Shown piece after piece: positions 25,291 through 33,704 of a DNA stretch of 64,000 bases. The position numbers were made by a program, and so were the translations under genes. Origin of the DNA: Ensifer sp. MPMI2T. GTDB lineage: Bacteria; Pseudomonadota; Alphaproteobacteria; Rhizobiales; Rhizobiaceae. Each line of letters opens with the position of its first letter. Position 1 is the first letter of the stretch. The stretch covers positions 34,634 through 98,633 of the forward strand of contig NZ_SRXN01000026.1 of NCBI RefSeq assembly GCF_004827385.1, in the 5' to 3' direction. Under the pieces are notes generated by a model that ran no database searches, was not told the origin of the DNA, and saw nothing but the letters and a program-made list of their open reading frames with translations.

Positions 25291-26082
25291 TCAGGTCGGA
25301 CGCCCCCATGGGGTAGGCGGTTTTCTGGCGCCCGCGGTGCCCGCGTCGACCTCCGCCGGGCGCTCCTCACGATGCTCGACGGCGCGCGGACTGACGATCG
25401 TGCGATCGAAAAGCGGGACGCCGCGACGTCGCAAAACGACCACCAGCAGAAGACCCGCAACAATGCCGCCGACATGCGCACTCCAGGAGACGCCGCTGCC
25501 GGAGTCGACCACCAGCATGTAGAATTGCTGGCCGATCCAGAAAGCTAGCGGGATCGCCGCAGGCAGCGGCAATGGAATGCGGAAGAGGACGAGAACCCAC
25601 ACGCGCACCTTAGGATGCAGCAGGAAATAGGCGGCGACGACGCCCGAGATGGCGCCCGAGGCGCCGATCAGCGGCGCTTCCGAGGCAGGATCGAGCAGTC
25701 CGTGCGCAAGCGCGCCCGCGGCCGCGCACAGCAGATAGAAGACGAGGAAGCGAAAATGCCCGAGCGCGTCCTCAACATTGTCGCCGAAGACCCAAAGAAA
25801 CAGCATGTTCATCGCCAGATGCGAGAGGTCGCCGTGCAGGAACGAATAGGTGACGAACGTGAATTGATCGGGAACGATGACGAGCGACGGATCGAGGTCG
25901 GCATAGTCGAAGATCACGGCCGGGATGTAGCCGAGCCCGAGCACGGCGGCGTTTGCGAATTCTTCCGTGGCGATCGGACCGGTAACCAGCCAGACCGCGA
26001 TGTTCGTGGCGATCAGGGCGATCGTCACATACTGCATGCTGATGTGCTTCAGCGCGTTGCTGTCGTGAAGCGGTATGAACAT
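25291..26082 (-). CDS. Rhomboid family intramembrane serine protease
   Basis: 263 residues, six predicted TM helices. Catalytic serine S142 in the GASGAISG motif and histidine H203 in SAHVGGIVAG form the dyad; an HGDLSHLAMNMLFLWVFGDNVE segment (about 83-104) matches the conserved HxxxN region and loop. It cleaves membrane proteins within the bilayer; the substrate is unknown. The C-terminal 35 residues are cytoplasmic and proline-rich. It is last in the SDR, HIG1-like protein, cobalamin adenosyltransferase, rhomboid series, with gaps of 16-30 bases. Confidence 0.93.
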   Translation of the reverse strand: MFIPLHDSNALKHISMQYVTIALIATNIAVWLVTGPIATEEFANAAVLGLGYIPAVIFDYADLDPSLVIVPDQFTFVTYSFLHGDLSHLAMNMLFLWVFGDNVEDALGHFRFLVFYLLCAAAGALAHGLLDPASEAPLIGASGAISGVVAAYFLLHPKVRVWVLVLFRIPLPLPAAIPLAFWIGQQFYMLVVDSGSGVSWSAHVGGIVAGLLLVVVLRRRGVPLFDRTIVSPRAVEHREERPAEVDAGTAGARKPPTPWGRPT

Positions 26083-26112
26083 GCGGCCCTCGAGCGTGAT
26101 TCTTGACGAACG

Positions 26113-26685
26113 TTACCTGTTCTTGCCCGGAACCCAAAGCACGTCGGAACGTCCCTTGTCATTTGCCCAGCGGGCGGCCACAAAAAGGAAGTCCGAGACT
26201 CGATTGATATAGGCGATCGCGTCGCGGCTGACGATCTCGCCGGCGGCAAGTGCAACGATCTGGCGTTCGGCACGTCGTGCGACCGTGCGGGCAACGTGCA
26301 GGGCCGCGGAAGCCGGGCTGCCGGCCGGCAGAACGAAGGATCGCAAGGGTTCGAGATCGGCATTGAGGCGGTCGATCTCACCCTCGACCCTTGCAACTTG
26401 GGCGGCTGCGATTCTCAGCGGTTCATGGTCCAGCGTCTCGCCAGTATCCGGCGTTGCGAGGTCCGCTCCGAGGTCGAAGAGGTCGTTCTGGACTCGCATC
26501 AGCATAGCGTCAAGATCGGGCATGCCGTCCGTATGCAGGCGCGCAAGTCCGACCAGGGCGTTCGTCTCGTCGACCGTGCCGTACGCCTCGACGCGCAGGT
26601 CGCATTTCGCCCGGCGTGGCCCGGAAACAAGTCCGGTCGTGCCGTCGTCGCCTGTTCTCGTATAGATCTTGTTGAGCCTTACCAT
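26113..26685 (-). CDS. ATP:cob(I)alamin adenosyltransferase, PduO type
   Basis: 190 residues. MVRLNKIYTRTGDDGTTGLVSGPRRAK is the PduO ATP-binding N-terminus, followed by VEAYGTVDETNALVGLAR, FVLPAGSPASAALHVARTVARRAER and AIAYINRVSDFLFVAARWAN, the complete set of family signatures. It makes adenosylcobalamin, the cofactor of methylmalonyl-CoA mutase and ribonucleotide reductase II. GAGGGG precedes the ATG. It sits between the HIG1-like gene and rhomboid; linkage with etfBA and hbd downstream is frequent in Rhizobiales. Confidence 0.95.
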   Translation of the reverse strand: MVRLNKIYTRTGDDGTTGLVSGPRRAKCDLRVEAYGTVDETNALVGLARLHTDGMPDLDAMLMRVQNDLFDLGADLATPDTGETLDHEPLRIAAAQVARVEGEIDRLNADLEPLRSFVLPAGSPASAALHVARTVARRAERQIVALAAGEIVSRDAIAYINRVSDFLFVAARWANDKGRSDVLWVPGKNR

Positions 26686-26701
26686 GGTGCCGTCGCCCCT
26701 C

Positions 26702-26905
26702 TCAGCTCGGCCGTCCGCCGCCGCTGATCCAAAGCGTCAGCAGGATCAGCGCGATGGCGATTGCCTGCAGGACAATGCGCGCCTGCATCAGCTTGTTCGA
26801 AGTATTGCCGCTGCCTCCCGTGGCCATGTTGAAAAGACCGCGGATCAGGACGATGACGACCAGGCCCATGACGAGCAGGGTCAGGCCGGTGAAGAAAGTG
26901 GACAT
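26702..26905 (-). CDS. Twin-transmembrane protein with HIG1-like domain
   Basis: 67 residues, two TM helices (about 5-25 and 42-60) joined by the loop FNMATGGSGNTSNKLMQARI, whose G-GG-S-SNKLM-R pattern matches the HIG1 hypoxia-induced domain of mitochondrial respiratory factors. In alphaproteobacteria it is usually annotated as twin transmembrane protein. A role with respiratory complexes is inference from the family. GGAGGG precedes the ATG. It is co-directional with the cobalamin adenosyltransferase 16 bases downstream. Confidence 0.85.
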   Translation of the reverse strand: MSTFFTGLTLLVMGLVVIVLIRGLFNMATGGSGNTSNKLMQARIVLQAIAIALILLTLWISGGGRPS

Positions 26906-26928
26906 GATGCATATCCCTCCAGTTTCGG

Positions 26929-27762
26929 TCAGCCGAGGCGGCCGATGATGCGATAGAATAGTACGGCCGGCAGGAGCTTCTTCAGCAGTGCACCCTGCTT
27001 GGCGGGTCTTGTTACTATATAGTGCGGTCGCGGCCTGCGTGACGTCAGCGCATGTTTCAAAACAGCGTAAACGGCGTCCGGCCCGAGCTTGCCCGCTGCT
27101 GGTTTGCTTTCGCCACGCAGTCGTCGCATCTGCCGCTCATACTCCGCGCGGTGTACGGAATTCTTGAGATCGATGAAGCGTTCGATATAGGGGATGGCAT
27201 TGGCCGTGAATTTCGACGCGATCGGCCCCGGCTCGATCAGGCTGACGTGGACGCCGCTGCCGGCAAGCTCCATTCTCAAGGTCAGCGACAGTCCTTCGAT
27301 GGCAAATTTCGAGGCGTTGTAGGCACCGCGCCAGCGATAGGGAACGATGCCGAGGATCGAGGAGCATTGGACGATGCGGCCGTGGCCGCGGGCGCGCATC
27401 GCCGGTATCACGCGGCGTGTCAACTCATGCCAGCCGACGACATTGGTTTCGAGCTGCAGCCTGAGCGCCTCGGCCGGAAGGTCCTCGACCGCGCCCGCCT
27501 GGCCATAGGCACCATTGTTGAAGAGGGCGTCGATGCGCCCGCCCGAACGGGCCATCACCGTCTCCGCCAGCGCGACGATCGTTTCTGGCATGGTGTAGTC
27601 CATGATGAAGGTCTCGATGCCTTCGGCTTCCAGTTCCGTCTGATCTTCAGGCCGGCGAACGGTCGCGAATACGCGCCAGCCGTCCGCCTTCAGCGCGCGT
27701 GCGCAGTAGGCGCCGATGCCGGAAGAGCAGCCTGTGACAATGATTGTGGGGCGATCGGGCAT
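26929..27762 (-). CDS. Short-chain dehydrogenase/reductase
   Basis: 277 residues. Cofactor motif TGCSSGIGAYCARAL (about residues 10-24), DYT near residue 58, FNNGAYGQAG (NNAG variant with G), the catalytic serine in VQCSSILG, YNASK (tyrosine and lysine about 156-160) and the IEPGPIASKF loop. It belongs to the classical SDR group with a C-terminal extension; the substrate is not known. The frame extends upstream over the promoter of the divergent YihY gene, but AGGA precedes the ATG at 27762. It is probably the first gene of the operon continuing to the rhomboid. Confidence 0.9.
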   Translation of the reverse strand: MPDRPTIIVTGCSSGIGAYCARALKADGWRVFATVRRPEDQTELEAEGIETFIMDYTMPETIVALAETVMARSGGRIDALFNNGAYGQAGAVEDLPAEALRLQLETNVVGWHELTRRVIPAMRARGHGRIVQCSSILGIVPYRWRGAYNASKFAIEGLSLTLRMELAGSGVHVSLIEPGPIASKFTANAIPYIERFIDLKNSVHRAEYERQMRRLRGESKPAAGKLGPDAVYAVLKHALTSRRPRPHYIVTRPAKQGALLKKLLPAVLFYRIIGRLG

Positions 27763-27883
27763 CCGGTCGATTCCTGTAGAAATCCATCCCCCGTTTCCCA
27801 TATTCGTCGGTGGGATACAATTGAATTGCGTGTGCCACACCGGCGTCCCGGCGGTCCGTGGATACCGCAAGCTCGGAGATGGA

Positions 27884-28792
27884 ATGGCCGTCGTTCGCAT
27901 CATCTGGAAGGTCGTGTTCGATGCGCTCTGGCATTTCAGCGAGGACGACGGCTGGGCGATGGCGAGCCATGTGGCCCTGTCCTCGCTGATGGCCGTCTTC
28001 CCATTCCTGATCTTCGGCACGGCACTCGGCAGCTTCCTCGGCGCCGACCAGTTTGCGGAGACCGCCGTCCATCTGATTTTCGATGCCTGGCCGGAATCGA
28101 TCGCCAAACCGGTGGCTGACGAGGTTGTGCGGGTGCTGACGATCCCGCGCGGCGGCTTGCTCACCATCTCGGTGCTCGCCGCCGCCTATTTCGCCTCGAA
28201 CGGCGTCGAAGCGCTGAGGATTGCGCTAAACCGGGCCTACCGGGTGGCGGAAAGCCGCCCTTGGTACATGACGCGGCTTGCGAGTCTCGGCTTCGTGATC
28301 GCCGGCGTGCTCATCCTTGCCGTCATCAGCATCCTGCTCGTCGCCGTGCCGCTTGCGGTGCGCAATGCCGACCAATGGCTGCCCTGGCTCGACTCCGTCC
28401 TCGCAACGGCCGACGATTGGGGGCTGACGCTAGCCCTGGTGATGCTCACCGGCGGGCTGCTGGTATCGCATCTCTGGCTTCCGGACGGACACCGCAAGAT
28501 CTTCGATGTCCTTCCCGGAATTGTTCTCACGCTGGCGTTCTGGTCTATTGGAGCCTACGCCTTTGCCTACTATCTCAGAGCCTTCTCCAGTTATGTAGCC
28601 ACCTATGCCGGTCTCGCCTCGGTCGTGATCGTTCTGGTGTTCCTGTACATGATTGGCGCAATCTTCATCATCGGCGCCGAGATAAACGCCGCCATCATGA
28701 AATTCCGGGTCAAGCGCCTCGTCATGCGCAGTTTCTTGGGCCAGCGCAAGAATGACGATCGCACAGTGCACGACGGCGAGAATAGCTCATAG
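27884..28792 (+). CDS. YihY/virulence factor BrkB family membrane protein
   Basis: 302 residues with about six TM helices. DDGWAMASHVALSSLMAVFPFLIFGTALGS at the N-terminus, YFASNGVEALRIALNRAYRVAESRPWY (about residues 100-126), then RKIFDVLPGIVLTLAFWSIGAYAFAYYL and the VFLYMIGAIFIIGAEINAAI end are diagnostic of the family. The molecular function is not established (once misnamed ribonuclease BN). CGGAGATGG precedes the ATG at 27884. It is divergent from the SDR gene and its 3' end overlaps that of the convergent gluQ gene by six bases. Confidence 0.92.
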   Translation: MAVVRIIWKVVFDALWHFSEDDGWAMASHVALSSLMAVFPFLIFGTALGSFLGADQFAETAVHLIFDAWPESIAKPVADEVVRVLTIPRGGLLTISVLAAAYFASNGVEALRIALNRAYRVAESRPWYMTRLASLGFVIAGVLILAVISILLVAVPLAVRNADQWLPWLDSVLATADDWGLTLALVMLTGGLLVSHLWLPDGHRKIFDVLPGIVLTLAFWSIGAYAFAYYLRAFSSYVATYAGLASVVIVLVFLYMIGAIFIIGAEINAAIMKFRVKRLVMRSFLGQRKNDDRTVHDGENSS

Positions 28793-29671
28793 CACCATTT
28801 CACGAATATCCGCGGGCGTCTTTCCGGCCGCGCGGAAAGCCGCGATACCGGTGTCCTTGTTGCTCTTCGACAGCTTCTTGCCATCCGGCCCGATGATGAG
28901 GCGGTGATGGTGGTAGATCGGTTCCGGCAGATCGAGAAGCCGCTGCAGCAATCGATGCACCGAAGTCGCATGGTAGAGATCGCGCCCGCGCACGACGTGG
29001 GTGACACCCTGCAGCGCGTCGTCGACGACCACCGAGAGGTGGTAGCTCGATGGCGCGTCCGAACGCGAGAGGATCACATCGCCCCAGCTTGCGGGGTCGG
29101 CCGCGATTTGGGCCATTTCCCCGGCGGGGCCTGCGCCGGTTTCCTGCCACGTCAAAGGACCGGGAACGAGATCGATCGCTTTTTCGACGTCGAGGCGCCA
29201 GGCAAAGGGCCGATCGCCGGCGACAAGTGCGGCTTGCTCGCCGAGCGATAGTTCGCGCTCTCGGCCCGGATAAAGCGGCGTTCCGTCCGGATCACGCGGC
29301 CAGACCGACCCCTCGGCTTCCGCCGTGGCCACGGCCGCCCTGATCTCGCCGCGGGTCATGATAGATGGATAGACGATGCCCATTGCCCGTAGTCGCTGAA
29401 GCATCTCGGCATAAAGGTCGAGGTGTTCGGACTGGCGGCGCACCGGGTGCTCCCAGGTGAGACCCAGCCAGCCGAGATCGTCGAAAATCGCCTGTTCGAA
29501 CTCGGGGCGGTAACGCGCGCGGTCGATATCCTCGATCCGCAGCAGAAAGCGTCCATTGACGGCGGCCGCCATGTCATGATTGAGGATCGCGGATAGGGCA
29601 TGACCGAGGTGCAGCAGGCCGTTCGGGCTCGGTGCGAAACGAAAAACGGGTTGCTCAGGCGAAATGGTCAT
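28787..29671 (-). CDS. gluQ: Glutamyl-Q tRNA(Asp) synthetase
   Basis: 294 residues: a GluRS catalytic core without anticodon-binding domain, as expected for GluQ-RS, which attaches glutamate to queuosine in tRNA-Asp. Class I motifs: HLGHA (HIGH-like, about residues 17-21), RIEDIDRARYRPEFEQAI, and KKLSKS (KMSKS-like, about residues 267-272). The zinc-binding cysteines present in E. coli GluQ-RS are absent (YPSIMTRGEI). AAGGGA precedes ATG 29671. It fits functionally with the queuosine precursor transporter at the start of the window. Confidence 0.9.
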   Translation of the reverse strand: MTISPEQPVFRFAPSPNGLLHLGHALSAILNHDMAAAVNGRFLLRIEDIDRARYRPEFEQAIFDDLGWLGLTWEHPVRRQSEHLDLYAEMLQRLRAMGIVYPSIMTRGEIRAAVATAEAEGSVWPRDPDGTPLYPGRERELSLGEQAALVAGDRPFAWRLDVEKAIDLVPGPLTWQETGAGPAGEMAQIAADPASWGDVILSRSDAPSSYHLSVVVDDALQGVTHVVRGRDLYHATSVHRLLQRLLDLPEPIYHHHRLIIGPDGKKLSKSNKDTGIAAFRAAGKTPADIREMVL

Positions 29672-29716
29672 CGTTTCCCTTTGGCATGGAAGCGGTATAA
29701 AGGTCATCCGCTTTCT

Positions 29717-29820
29717 GTGGCGCGGTGCGTCTTTTCAGACGCACAAGGGACGCTATAGGACTTTGAATTGCTGCATGTTTTTGTCGCCAAATCGGTTACG
29801 ATCCAAGGAAATATGCAGTG
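29717..29820 (+). repeat. RIME copy F (complete)
   Basis: First palindrome GGTGCGTCT/AGACGCAC, second CTGCATGTTT...AATATGCAG. Its right end runs into TGGAGGG, the ribosome binding site of the glycosylase gene. Confidence 0.8.
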
Positions 29821-29828
29821 GAGGGCGC

Positions 29829-30476
29829 ATGCGGATCATCCGGACGCACGAGGATATCGAGGCCGGGCTTGCCGGTCTGGTGATGCTCGACGCCCGTCTC
29901 GAGCACGTGGTCGCTAAGGCGGGGCCGGTGCCACTCAGGAGAACGGATCCCGGATATCGCGGTCTCGCCAACATCATCGTCTCGCAAATGGTCTCGAAGG
30001 CGAGCGCTGCCGCCATCTGGCGGCGCATGGAGGACTCGCTCGGCGAGATCAGTCCGGCCGCAGTCCTTTCGCTCGGCGACGAAGATTGCAGGCAATTCGG
30101 CCTCTCGCGCGCCAAGGCCGATACGTTGCGGCGCGTTGCAGCAGCCGCGGCTGCCGGCGAGATCGATCTCGACGCCATCTGCAACGCCGAGGCCGCCGTG
30201 GCGATCCATGAATTGACGGCAATCAAGGGGGTGGGTCGCTGGACGGCGGAGGTCTACCTGCTTTTCTGCGCCGGCCATCCGGATGTCTTTCCGTCCGGCG
30301 ACGTTGCGCTACAGAACGCCATCAGCCACGCGCTCGAGTTCGATCTGCGCCCGACGGCAGCTGAGATTGATTCGCTCGCGACCTCCTGGTCACCGTGGCG
30401 CAGCGTCGCCGCGCGGCTGTTCTGGGCCTATTATGCACAGGAAATGCGGCGCGACGTGCTGCCGGTGACGCCTTGA
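29829..30476 (+). CDS. alkA: DNA-3-methyladenine glycosylase II (HhH-GPD, AlkA type)
   Basis: 215 residues. HhH-GPD fold with IIVSQMVSKASAAAIWRRM (about residues 48-66), the helix-hairpin-helix ELTAIKGVGRWTAEVYLLFCAGHPDVFPSGD (about 132-162) and the catalytic aspartate at the end of that segment (SGDVAL). It excises alkylated purines from DNA. There is no AlkA N-terminal beta domain, so it is the short form. GGAGGG immediately after the RIME is its ribosome binding site; upstream in-frame sequence lies within the RIME and is discarded. Confidence 0.92.
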   Translation: MRIIRTHEDIEAGLAGLVMLDARLEHVVAKAGPVPLRRTDPGYRGLANIIVSQMVSKASAAAIWRRMEDSLGEISPAAVLSLGDEDCRQFGLSRAKADTLRRVAAAAAAGEIDLDAICNAEAAVAIHELTAIKGVGRWTAEVYLLFCAGHPDVFPSGDVALQNAISHALEFDLRPTAAEIDSLATSWSPWRSVAARLFWAYYAQEMRRDVLPVTP

Positions 30477-30582
30477 AGAAAATAGCGAATCCTTCGCGCC
30501 GTTTTTCTTTGTGGCTTCACAATCCTGTCGCAACACGACTAATATAGAAGGTGCAGATGCCGAATCGATCAGGAGAATACGC

Positions 30583-31140
30583 TTGACGATTGCAGTCTCA
30601 CCGCAGGCCCTACCGGCGCTCGTCTTGAACGCCGACTATCGGCCGCTGAGTTACTACCCCTTGTCGCTCTGGTCCTGGCAGGACGCGATCAAGGCCGTCT
30701 TCCTTGACCGCGTCACGATCCTCGCCGAATACGAACATTCAGTCTCGTCGCCAAGCTTTTCGATGCGGCTGCCGAGCGTCGTTTGTCTCAAGAGTTATGT
30801 ACAGCCCTCGCGCCATCCGGCCTTCACCCGGTTCAACGTCTTCCTCCGCGACAAGTTTGAGTGCCAGTATTGCGGATCGCCTGACGATCTGACCTTCGAC
30901 CATGTGGTGCCGCGCGCCCACGGCGGTCAGACGACCTGGGAAAATGTCGTGGCGGCCTGTTCGCCCTGCAACCTGCGCAAGGGCAGCAAGCTGCCGAAGC
31001 AGGCCAACATGTTCCCGCATCAGAAGCCGTACCAGCCGACGGTGCAAGACCTGCACAACAACGGTCGGCTCTTCCCGCCGAACCATCTGCACGAAAGCTG
31101 GATGGACTATCTCTACTGGGATGTCGAACTGCAGCCGTAA
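30583..31140 (+). CDS. HNH endonuclease family protein
   Basis: 185 residues, starting at TTG with AGGAGA eight bases upstream. An N-terminal domain typical of this alphaproteobacterial group (ALVLNADYRPLSYYPLSLWSWQDAIKAVFLDRV, about residues 12-44) is followed by an HNH domain: CQYCG, DDLTFDHVVPRAHGG with the catalytic DH, ENVVAACSPCNLRKG with the asparagine and the second CxxC zinc pair. The biological role is unknown; it is chromosomal and conserved in Rhizobiales, not part of a phage or restriction locus here. Convergent with dsbB, three bases between stops. Confidence 0.9.
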   Translation: MTIAVSPQALPALVLNADYRPLSYYPLSLWSWQDAIKAVFLDRVTILAEYEHSVSSPSFSMRLPSVVCLKSYVQPSRHPAFTRFNVFLRDKFECQYCGSPDDLTFDHVVPRAHGGQTTWENVVAACSPCNLRKGSKLPKQANMFPHQKPYQPTVQDLHNNGRLFPPNHLHESWMDYLYWDVELQP

Positions 31141-31143
31141 GGA

Positions 31144-31653
31144 TCAAGCCTTGGCGGCAGCGCGCAATGCGATCGCAGCCAGGATAAGGCTCGCGATCAC
31201 GTTCCAACCCGCAAAGGAGAGGCCGAGCACGCGCAGTGCCGCATCCGTGCAGGAGGGTGCGTGCTTTGCATCGAGATCGCCGAGCAGGTCCCCAACATCG
31301 GACGAGATCCCCTGGGCGGCCGTCGCGCAGGTCGACGGTCCCTCCCAGAAATGCCATTCGACACCCGAGTGATAGACGCCCATACCGACGCCGACGAGCA
31401 TCAGGATGCCGACGAGCAGAAGCAGTGTCCGCGTGATCCATGCCGGCAGCTTGAGAGCGCTCGAAACGATCGCCAGAAGGCCGAGCGGAATGCCGTAGTA
31501 ATAGGGATCGCGCTGCAACAAGCAAAGCGCACAGGGGATATAACCGCCGATGTGCTCGAAGCCGAGCGCGCCGCCGACAGTCGCCGCCATGCCGAGCGTG
31601 ACGAGAACGGCGCCAACCAGGTGCTGGCGTTGGGCGGCGGAAACTGCGGTCAT
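31144..31653 (-). CDS. dsbB: Disulfide bond formation protein DsbB
   Basis: 169 residues, four TM helices. The quinone-linked cysteine pair C41-C44 (IPCALCLLQRDPYY) in the first periplasmic loop and the second pair C109 and C135 in the large second loop (STCATAA ... APSCTDA) are all present. It reoxidises DsbA-type proteins and passes electrons to quinone in the inner membrane. GAGG precedes the ATG. It is convergent with the HNH gene; no dsbA is nearby. Confidence 0.92.
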   Translation of the reverse strand: MTAVSAAQRQHLVGAVLVTLGMAATVGGALGFEHIGGYIPCALCLLQRDPYYYGIPLGLLAIVSSALKLPAWITRTLLLLVGILMLVGVGMGVYHSGVEWHFWEGPSTCATAAQGISSDVGDLLGDLDAKHAPSCTDAALRVLGLSFAGWNVIASLILAAIALRAAAKA

Positions 31654-31811
31654 GAATACCTCGCGGTCGAGCGACAGGTTGGACGGCTTCGGCGGCCGAC
31701 CATGTAATTACGACGCCTTCTTATGAAGGATCGGCGGCGCTGTAAATTGCCCGCAAGCCACACCATTTGCACGCTTTTGTGATCGCCGAGTGGCGAAATG
31801 CATTTTCGCGG

Positions 31812-31840
31812 TTGACCGGCGCGAAATCCATCGTGTAAAT
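31812..31840 (+). promoter_or_regulatory. Promoter of tRNA-Leu
   Basis: TTGACC, 17-base spacer, GTAAAT; predicted start about 20 bases before the tRNA. Confidence 0.5.
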
Positions 31841-31866
31841 CGCAAACCGCTGACATCACAGCCTGA

Positions 31867-31951
31867 GCCCCATTGGCGGAATTGGTAGACGCGCTCGACT
31901 CAAAATCGAGTTCCGAAAGGAGTGCTGGTTCGACCCCGGCATGGGGCACCA
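31867..31951 (+). tRNA. tRNA-Leu (anticodon CAA)
   Basis: 85 bases. Acceptor arms GCCCCAT/ATGGGGC, D-arm with GGTAGAC, anticodon stem CTCGA/TCGAG around loop CTCAAAA giving anticodon CAA, long variable arm (class II), T-arm GGTTCGACCC and an encoded CCA end. It reads UUG codons. Confidence 0.95.
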
Positions 31952-32058
31952 CCACACCCCCTGCAGAGTATCGCTTACATTCCGCAGCCGAAGCGCCATT
32001 GAACAGGCGGGTGCGAAAATGGTAGCTGCACGGCGGAAAATTTCTGTTGCGGCCGCCC

Positions 32059-33696
32059 ATGCTCCCGAAAATTGAAAACTACGACGAACTCTATCGCGAT
32101 TTTCGCTGGCGGATTCCCGAAAAGTTCAACATCGGCGTGGCGGTCAGCGATGCCTGGGCGGAGCGGGAGCCGGAGCGTGTCTGCCTTCAGCATTTCGGGC
32201 CTGATGGCGCGCATCTGTCTCTGACCTATGGCGCGTTCGCGGCGCGCTCGTCCGCCCTTGCCGCCGGATTGGCCGATGATGGCGTCAAGCGCTGCGATCG
32301 CGTCGCGATCTTCCTGCCGCAGGGTTTCGAAGCGGCAATCGCGCATGCCGCGATTTATAAGCTCGGCGCGATTGCCTTGCCGCTCGCCTTGCTGTTCGGC
32401 GTCGATGCGCTCGAATATCGCCTGCTGGATGCAGGAGCAACGGCGATCGTCACCAATCGGTTCGGCTATGAGCGGCTTGCGGCGATCCGGGACAAACTGC
32501 CGGACCTCGGTCTCGTCGTGTTGGCGGACGATGAGGACGAACCGGCCACGATTCGCTTCGACCGGCTCGCGAACAGTGGGCGGAGTTTTGCTGTCGCCGA
32601 TACGACCCCGGACGATCCGGCGCTGATGATCTACACCTCCGGAACGACCGGGCCTCCGAAGGGCGCCCTGCACGGTCATCGCGTCCTGCTCGGCCATCTG
32701 CCGGGCTTCCAGTTCCATCATAATTTCCTGCCGCAACCGGGCGACCGGATGTGGACCCCGGCCGACTGGGCCTGGGCAGGGGGGCTTCTGAACGCGCTGC
32801 TGCCGTCGCTGCTGCTGGGCGTGCCGGTGGTTTCATCGCCGGCCCAGAAATTCGACCCTGACATGGCCTTCCGGATCATGGAAGAGATGGATGTGCGTAA
32901 TGCCTTCATCCCGCCGACGGCGCTTCGGCTCCTGAAGGCCGTCGATCGGCCGCGTGACCGTTACACTCTCAAGCTACGGACGATCGGGTCCGCCGGCGAG
33001 GCGCTCGGACGGGAGACCTTCGAATGGGCAAAGGCAGCGCTCGGGATCGAGGTCAGCGAATTCTATGGCCAGACGGAGTGCAATATCGTCATCTCTTCGG
33101 CCGCGGATCTCGGTGTCTTGAACCCCGGCTCCATGGGCAAGGCGGCACCCGGCCACCGTGTGGCGATCATTGACGGCGAGGGGAGTGTCCTGCCACCGGG
33201 CACGGTCGGGCAGGTGGCTGTGCAGCGCCCGGACCCGGTGATGTTCCTCGGCTATTGGCGCAATGAGCGGGCGACGGAAACGAAGTTTATCGGCGATTGG
33301 ATGACGACCGGGGACGAGGGCGTGATGGACGCGGAGGGTTACTTCACCTTCTTCGGCCGTGACGACGATGTCATCACCTCGTCGGGTTACCGCATCGGAC
33401 CGGGCGAGATCGAGGATTGCCTGGCCGGTCATCCGGACATTCAACTGGCGGCGGTTGTCGGCAAGCCCGATCCGCTCCGTACGGAGATCGTCAAGGCTTA
33501 TGTGGTGCTGAGGCCCGGCGCCTCCGCCGATGAAGAGACCGCGGCCGGAATCCGCGACTGGGTGAAAACCAGGCTTTCCATGCACGAATACCCGCGCGAG
33601 ATCGAGTTCGTCGACAGCCTGCCGTTGACGACTTCAGGGAAGGTGATCCGCCGGCTTCTGCGCGACCGGGCGGCTGCCGAAGCGCTTCGCGAGTAG
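32059..33696 (+). CDS. Acyl-CoA synthetase (AMP-dependent, AcsM/medium-chain type)
   Basis: 545 residues. AMP-binding motif YTSGTTGPPKG (about residues 195-205), TPADWAWAGGL, FYGQTE (about residue 338), the GDWMTTGDEG adenylate motif, RDDDVITSSGYRIGPGEIE hinge region and the C-terminal lysine in TTSGKVIRR (about 532). It activates a carboxylic acid to its acyl-CoA; residues resemble medium-chain/branched-chain or acetyl-type AcsA relatives, the exact substrate is not determinable. ATG at 32059 is favoured over a TTG at 32047. It is downstream of tRNA-Leu and convergent with the CelD-like gene. Confidence 0.9.
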   Translation: MLPKIENYDELYRDFRWRIPEKFNIGVAVSDAWAEREPERVCLQHFGPDGAHLSLTYGAFAARSSALAAGLADDGVKRCDRVAIFLPQGFEAAIAHAAIYKLGAIALPLALLFGVDALEYRLLDAGATAIVTNRFGYERLAAIRDKLPDLGLVVLADDEDEPATIRFDRLANSGRSFAVADTTPDDPALMIYTSGTTGPPKGALHGHRVLLGHLPGFQFHHNFLPQPGDRMWTPADWAWAGGLLNALLPSLLLGVPVVSSPAQKFDPDMAFRIMEEMDVRNAFIPPTALRLLKAVDRPRDRYTLKLRTIGSAGEALGRETFEWAKAALGIEVSEFYGQTECNIVISSAADLGVLNPGSMGKAAPGHRVAIIDGEGSVLPPGTVGQVAVQRPDPVMFLGYWRNERATETKFIGDWMTTGDEGVMDAEGYFTFFGRDDDVITSSGYRIGPGEIEDCLAGHPDIQLAAVVGKPDPLRTEIVKAYVVLRPGASADEETAAGIRDWVKTRLSMHEYPREIEFVDSLPLTTSGKVIRRLLRDRAAAEALRE

Positions 33697-33704
33697 CGGC
33701 GGCG

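Noticed and set aside
30583..31140. HNH gene as sign of a phage or restriction system
   Set aside because: No phage, methylase or specificity gene nearby; the family is a conserved chromosomal type in Rhizobiales.
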